A stretch of DNA of 8,673 nt, from contig DASZLD010000108.1 in the NCBI GenBank assembly GCA_035552655.1, forward strand, positions 1 to 8,673. The letters run 5' to 3'. The position numbers were made by a program, and so were the translations under genes. This stretch comes from DASXMT01 sp035552655. Lineage in GTDB: Bacteria; Actinomycetota; Acidimicrobiia; Acidimicrobiales; RAAP-2. This document shows positions 6,649 through 8,673 of this stretch, one piece after another; the first letter of the stretch is position 1; every line of letters begins with the position of its first letter. The notes under the pieces are model-generated. The model was not told where the DNA came from. It did no database searches and saw only the letters and a program-made list of their open reading frames with translations.

Positions 6649-7844
6649 TGCCGACGTTGATCGACCTGTCCGACCCCGACACGTTCGTGGGGGGCGTCCC
6701 CCACCAGGAGTTGGCCGAGCTCCGGCGTACCCAGCCCGTCTACTTCCAGGAGATGCAGGACGATGCGGGGTTCTGGGCCCTGCTCAGACATGCGGACGTG
6801 GTCCATGCGGCCCGGAACCCGAACCTGTTCTCGGCCAGTGAGGGTGGGGTGGTCATCGAGACGCTGGCCCCCGAACAGGTTGAGCAGATGCGGGGGATGC
6901 TCCTGGCCATGGACCCGCCCCGCCACGTCGACTATCGACGCCCGATGGCAGAGCACTTCCGGCGCAAGGTCATCGAAGAGATGGAGGACCAGATCCGGGG
7001 GATCTGCCGTGATGTGGTGGCCGGAATCGATGAGACCGGAGAGGTGGAGTTCGTGCACGGCGTGACGTCGGCCATTCCTTCCCGGGTCATCGGCCAGCTC
7101 ATGGGTCTGCCCGAGGCGGATTGGCCGCACATCCACGAGCTGGCCGAGCGCAACACCAGCGGACAGGATGCCGACTACGCCAGCGACGACCCCAATGCCG
7201 GCACCATGGAGATGGCGATCTACGCCATGGAGCTGGCCGCCCGACGCAGAACCGAAGAGCCTGCTCCCGACCTGACCTCGATCATCCTCGGTACCGAATT
7301 CGGCGGCCACCTCATGGACGACATCGAGTTCGCCACCTTCTTCGTGCAACTGGTCACCGCCGGCAATGACACCACCAAGATCATGCTTTCATCGGGACTC
7401 TGGGCCTTGCTGCGTCATCCCGACCAGTTGCGTGAGCTCCGGGCCGATCCCTCGCTCATCCCCTCAGCCGTCGAGGAGATCCTTCGGTGGGCCAACCCGC
7501 TCCATTACTTCCGACGCACGGCCACCGCCGATGCCGTGGTGCGAGATGTGAAGATCGCGGCCGGCGACAAGGTAGCCATGTACTACACCTCGGCCAACCG
7601 GGACGAGGATCTGTTCGATGATTCCCAGCGATTCGACATCCACCGACATCCCAATCCGCACCTGGCCTTCGGAATCGCCGAGCACTTCTGTCTGGGTGTT
7701 CATCTCGCCCGGCTGGAGGGCCGGGTGTTCTTCGAGGAGCTCCTGGCTACCTTTTCCGACATCGAGCTGGCTGGTGATCCGGTAAGGGTGCGGTCAAACC
7801 TGAACAACGGGTTGAAGCGCCTTCCCGTCCGGATGCAACGCTGA
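6648..7844 (+). CDS. Cytochrome P450, soluble bacterial type
   Basis: A 398-residue class I-type P450 with no membrane anchor, needing a separate ferredoxin and reductase, neither of which is in the window. I-helix oxygen-activation motif AGNDTT (238-243); K-helix EILR (277-280); RFDIHR (328-333) in place of the PERF region; heme loop FGIAEHFCLG (341-350) with C348 as the iron ligand. The loop differs from FGxGxHxCxG: the second glycine is alanine (A344, codon GCC). The NPHLAFG...HFCLGxHLARLE stretch resembles actinobacterial CYP142/CYP125-like enzymes that hydroxylate steroid side chains or branched alkyl groups, but this is not enough for a family number. The ATG at 6648 lies in the TGATG junction with the cupin, giving a normal length; the frame is open further upstream inside the cupin but without P450 character. 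Confidence 0.93.
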   Translation: MPTLIDLSDPDTFVGGVPHQELAELRRTQPVYFQEMQDDAGFWALLRHADVVHAARNPNLFSASEGGVVIETLAPEQVEQMRGMLLAMDPPRHVDYRRPMAEHFRRKVIEEMEDQIRGICRDVVAGIDETGEVEFVHGVTSAIPSRVIGQLMGLPEADWPHIHELAERNTSGQDADYASDDPNAGTMEMAIYAMELAARRRTEEPAPDLTSIILGTEFGGHLMDDIEFATFFVQLVTAGNDTTKIMLSSGLWALLRHPDQLRELRADPSLIPSAVEEILRWANPLHYFRRTATADAVVRDVKIAAGDKVAMYYTSANRDEDLFDDSQRFDIHRHPNPHLAFGIAEHFCLGVHLARLEGRVFFEELLATFSDIELAGDPVRVRSNLNNGLKRLPVRMQR

Positions 7845-7862
7845 GGCTCCCACGGAGCGAGA

Positions 7863-7889
7863 GCCCCGCCGCGCTGAGCGGAACGGGGC
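7863..7889 (+). terminator. GC-rich hairpin after the P450 gene, possible terminator without U-tract
   Basis: GCCCCG (7863-7868) pairs with CGGGGC (7884-7889), and inside it CCGC (7869-7872) pairs with GCGG (7878-7881) around a GCTGA loop, with an AA bulge. It starts 18 bases after the P450 stop. There is no run of T after it, so it may only stabilise the 3' end of the message. Confidence 0.45.
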
Positions 7890-7896
7890 AGGTGGG

Positions 7897-7934
7897 CCGG
7901 TCAAGCCCCTCGGCAATTCGCGTAGGTTGACCGG
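7897..7934. repeat. Inverted repeat with perfect 8-base arms ending at the paaY-like start codon
   Basis: CCGGTCAA (7897-7904) and TTGACCGG (7927-7934) are exact reverse complements 22 bases apart; the right arm ends directly against the ATG at 7935 and overlaps the candidate -10 box by two bases. It could be a two-half-site operator. If transcription starts at the ATG the repeat is not in the RNA, so a DNA-level role is the more natural reading. Confidence 0.5.
7923..7928 (+). promoter_or_regulatory. Candidate leaderless -10 box (TAGGTT) for the PaaY-like gene
   Basis: TAGGTT fits TANNNT and ends six bases (GACCGG) before the ATG at 7935. No Shine-Dalgarno sequence and no clear -35 precede the gene. 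The spacing matches that at icmF. Confidence 0.45.
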
Positions 7935-8543
7935 ATGGGTATCTACGAGATCGAGGGCGTCATCCCGGTGGTGCATCCCACCGCATTCGTCCATCCCGAA
8001 GCGGTTCTCATCGGTGACGTGGTGGTCGGTGACGGCTGTTACGTGGGACCGCTGGCCAGCTTGCGTGGCGACTTCGGCCAGGTCATGGTGCGTGGCGGCG
8101 CCAACGTGCAGGACGGTTGTGTGCTGCACTGCTTTCCTGGCCGCGACGTAGTGGTCGAAGAAGACGGGCACATCGGCCACGGCGCCGTGTTGCACGGCTG
8201 CCACATCGGTCGCGGCGTCCTGGTGGGCATGAACAGCGTGGTGATGGACGGTGCCGTCATCGGCGACTTCACGTTCGTGGGTGCGTGCACCTTCGTGCGA
8301 GCCGAGATGGAGGTGCCGGCGCGTCACGTGGTCGCCGGGAACCCGGCCCGGGTGCTCCGGGAGCTGACCGATGCCGAGATGGCGTGGAAGGCCAACGGGA
8401 CCGGCGTCTATCAAGAACTGGCCCGACGCTCACGCCACAGCCTCCGCCCGGCCGTACCGCTCCCGGCCATCGAGGAGAACCGCCCCCGGCTGAGTACCGG
8501 TCAGGACGCGGCGGTTCCCCTTCGGGAGTATCGCCGGTCCTGA
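7935..8543 (+). CDS. paaY: PaaY/CaiE-type left-handed beta-helix protein (gamma-carbonic-anhydrase-like thioesterase)
   Basis: A 202-residue protein, close to the usual length of PaaY (about 196). Residues about 10-130 form hexapeptide repeats of a left-handed beta-helix. Three histidines, H65 (VLHCF), H82 (HIGHG) and H87 (VLHGC), have the five-residue H82-H87 step of gamma-class carbonic anhydrases and should bind a metal at trimer interfaces. PaaY hallmarks include the SLRGDFG segment (42-48), GANVQD (55-60), VVEEDGHIGH (73-82), GMNSVVMDGAVIG and the tail motif AWKANGTGVYQEL. PaaY is a thioesterase that removes dead-end CoA esters formed during phenylacetate breakdown; CaiE is the carnitine-operon relative. 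No paa or cai genes are in view, so the role may be hydrolysing CoA esters of the local pathway. It has its own candidate promoter and ends four bases before the convergent gene's stop. Confidence 0.85.
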   Translation: MGIYEIEGVIPVVHPTAFVHPEAVLIGDVVVGDGCYVGPLASLRGDFGQVMVRGGANVQDGCVLHCFPGRDVVVEEDGHIGHGAVLHGCHIGRGVLVGMNSVVMDGAVIGDFTFVGACTFVRAEMEVPARHVVAGNPARVLRELTDAEMAWKANGTGVYQELARRSRHSLRPAVPLPAIEENRPRLSTGQDAAVPLREYRRS

Positions 8544-8551
8544 GCGCTCAG
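8540..8551. repeat. Perfect 12-base palindrome spanning both convergent stop codons
   Basis: CTGAGCGCTCAG equals its own reverse complement. It contains the plus-strand TGA (8541-8543) and the minus-strand TGA (8550-8548), with GCGC between them. It has no loop and no T-run, so a terminator role is doubtful. Confidence 0.5.
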
Positions 8552-8673
8552 CTGCGTCCGACCGCCTGCCGGAAGGCAGCCACCATCTCGGCCAGGTAGT
8601 CGGCCGTCACGCTGGGTTTCAGGGTGATGGAGACCGGGGCTCGGAAGTCGGTGACGCCTGCCTCGGCCAAGGC
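8548..8673 (-). CDS. C-terminal 41 residues of a protein entering from the right edge, possibly a luciferase-like oxidoreductase
   Basis: The minus-strand frame is open from the window edge to a TGA at 8550-8548 and encodes 41 residues beginning ALAEAGVTDFRAP and ending in AAFRQAVGRS. The phrase AEAGVTDFRAP followed by a terminal amphipathic helix resembles the C-terminal end of luciferase-like (F420-dependent, LLM class) oxidoreductases, where this strand closes the TIM barrel. The fragment is too short to be sure. Codon use is GC-rich at third positions like its neighbours, which supports real coding. It converges on the PaaY-like gene. Confidence 0.5.
   Translation of the reverse strand, partial: ALAEAGVTDFRAPVSITLKPSVTADYLAEMVAAFRQAVGRS

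Noticed and set aside
7863..7889. Hairpin after the P450 gene as a finding of its own
   Set aside because: GC-rich hairpins without a U-tract are ordinary in such genomes; kept only as a feature.

Overview
The window is high-GC DNA (by eye well above 60 %) with tightly packed acyl-CoA, amidohydrolase, P450 and cupin genes. Several genes have a TANNNT box placed 6-7 bases before the start codon, which suggests leaderless transcription. Together these point to an actinobacterium; Acidimicrobiia would fit, but nothing here fixes the class.

Left arm (1-6002, all on the minus strand, so read right to left). A CaiB/BaiF-type CoA-transferase with two modules (6002-4380) overlaps by four bases (GTGA) an amidohydrolase of the YtcJ / Amidohydro_3 type (4383-2911). 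After 25 bases comes an enoyl-CoA hydratase-like gene (2885-1830) with an unusual extra N-terminal module and no normal C-terminal helices. Then follows a 69-base gap holding a well-formed promoter with a palindrome in its spacer, and the fused isobutyryl-CoA mutase gene icmF (1760 to beyond base 1). Only the B12-binding domain, the MeaB-like GTPase and the first residues of the mutase barrel of IcmF are inside the window. The set reads as a catabolic acyl-CoA module: activate a carboxylic acid as a CoA thioester, hydrolyse a C-N bond, hydrate, and isomerise the carbon skeleton with coenzyme B12. The substrate is not visible.

Middle (6003-6189): a 187-base divergent promoter region.

Right arm (plus strand). 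A small cupin related to 2,4'-dihydroxyacetophenone dioxygenase (6190-6648) shares one base with a cytochrome P450 (6648-7844). They look like a two-gene oxidative operon with a conventional Shine-Dalgarno site. A hairpin and a 38-base inverted repeat separate it from a PaaY-type left-handed beta-helix protein (7935-8543). This converges, four bases between stop codons, on the 3' end of a minus-strand gene that enters from the right edge (8673-8548), possibly a luciferase-like oxidoreductase.

The most notable points are the crotonase architecture that resembles a domain permutation or a degenerate tandem, the leaderless-type start at four transcription starts, the palindrome in the icmF promoter, and a P450 whose heme-loop signature has alanine at a normally glycine position. 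I see no mobile element, CRISPR array, tRNA or rRNA.
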